Assembly: GCA_036309765.1 (NCBI GenBank)
Contig: JAXJTE010000251.1
Location: forward strand, 1-12,460
Direction of reading: 5' to 3'
DNA: 12,460 bases
From: Caryophanon sp036309765
Lineage (GTDB): Bacteria > Bacillota > Bacilli > Bacillales_A > Planococcaceae
Shown: one piece after another, positions 12,207-12,460 of the stretch
Numbering within the stretch: position 1 is the stretch's first letter
Layout of the letters: each line of letters starts with the position of its first letter
Translations under genes and position numbers: made by a program
Notes under the pieces: model-generated
Database searches by the model: none
The model's input: only the letters and a program-made list of their open reading frames with translations
What the model was told of the DNA's origin: nothing

Positions 12207-12233
12207 ATATCGGTAGTATTTTCTTCATTTGTA
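12207..12233 (-). promoter_or_regulatory. Sigma-D-type promoter of the flaG-fliD-fliT-fliS operon
   Basis: On the minus strand TACA (12233-12230), a 15-nt spacer and ACCGATAT (12214-12207) match the sigma-D consensus TAAA-N15-GCCGATAT at 3 of 4 and 7 of 8 positions. The site lies about 40 bp before the flaG start. The corresponding B. subtilis operon is known to be sigma-D dependent. Confidence 0.75.
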
Positions 12234-12460
12234 CTCAGCCATAAAAATTCCTTTTCTTCCTATGTCATTGTTCACAACAATAACAAGGCACGTCTATTAC
12301 AATTTTATTAGCTTTTCCGATCACTAGCGTCGCGTAAATATTCACAAAATATTCTGTTTTCTTTATTTTAAGTTGAAGAAGAAAAACGAAGACACTTGAA
12401 CAGAGGTAGTAAACATCCATTTTTTTACTATAACCTGTGACGAGTGCGACAGACGTGATC
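12234..12460. other. Upstream region without a recognisable gene
   Basis: AT-rich sequence. A perfect 15-bp palindrome, ATTGTT-CAC-AACAAT, lies at about 12266-12280. A minus-strand frame stays open from the window edge to a stop at 12265, but its product shows no family features. I see no terminator with a clear T tract. Confidence 0.4.

Noticed and set aside
12266..12280. Perfect palindrome ATTGTT-CAC-AACAAT upstream of flaG
   Set aside because: Could be an operator, but a single AT-rich copy with no known matching regulator is not enough.
12265..12459. Minus-strand frame open from the window edge to a TGA
   Set aside because: The product is Cys- and Phe-rich with no family features, and the segment is AT-rich leader-like sequence; could be the end of an upstream gene but cannot be supported.

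Overview
The window looks like chromosome of a motile, low-GC, Gram-positive Bacillales bacterium, most like the Planococcaceae (Lysinibacillus/Solibacillus-type). The grounds are the AT-rich intergenic DNA, strong AAGGAGG ribosome binding sites, T-tailed hairpin terminators, a flaG-fliD-fliS/fliT cluster beside a long-form hpf as in Bacillus, and abundant surface proteins with SLH and S-layer-like repeats. The species is an inference. Every gene I accept reads on the minus strand, so the biological order runs from high to low coordinates.

Region A (12460 to 9302): a flagellar filament-cap operon. A sigma-D-type promoter (12207-12233) precedes flaG, fliD, fliT and fliS, and a strong terminator lies at 9302-9337. 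The chaperone genes are in the order fliT-fliS, the reverse of Bacillus subtilis.

Region B (9258 to 8084): a PilZ-domain gene with its own sigma-A-like promoter, then hpf (ribosome hibernation factor) behind a good sigma-H-like promoter and followed by a perfect 13-bp terminator.

Region C (8045 to 3041): a surface-protein segment. A secreted 928-residue protein has eight related Ig-like repeats split four and four by a helical module. It is preceded by one excellent and one weaker sigma-D-like promoter and has a leader of about 115 nt. A bidirectional terminator separates it from a 591-residue SLH protein with Pro/Thr and acidic tandem repeats and a beta-rich C-terminal domain.

Region D (about 3000 to 1): a mobile and decayed zone. 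An IS607-family element (serine recombinase tnpA plus RNA-guided nuclease tnpB) and the left part of an IS200/IS605-type element flank a remnant of a third surface-protein gene, which has lost both ends. The IS200-type transposase carries Tyr in place of the first His of its HUH motif.

The most notable pattern is regulatory. Motility sigma-factor sites appear to drive both the flagellar cap operon and a large repetitive surface protein, with a c-di-GMP-type receptor and a stationary-phase ribosome factor between them. This suggests a surface programme tied to the motile/sessile transition. That is an inference from promoter motifs and gene order only.
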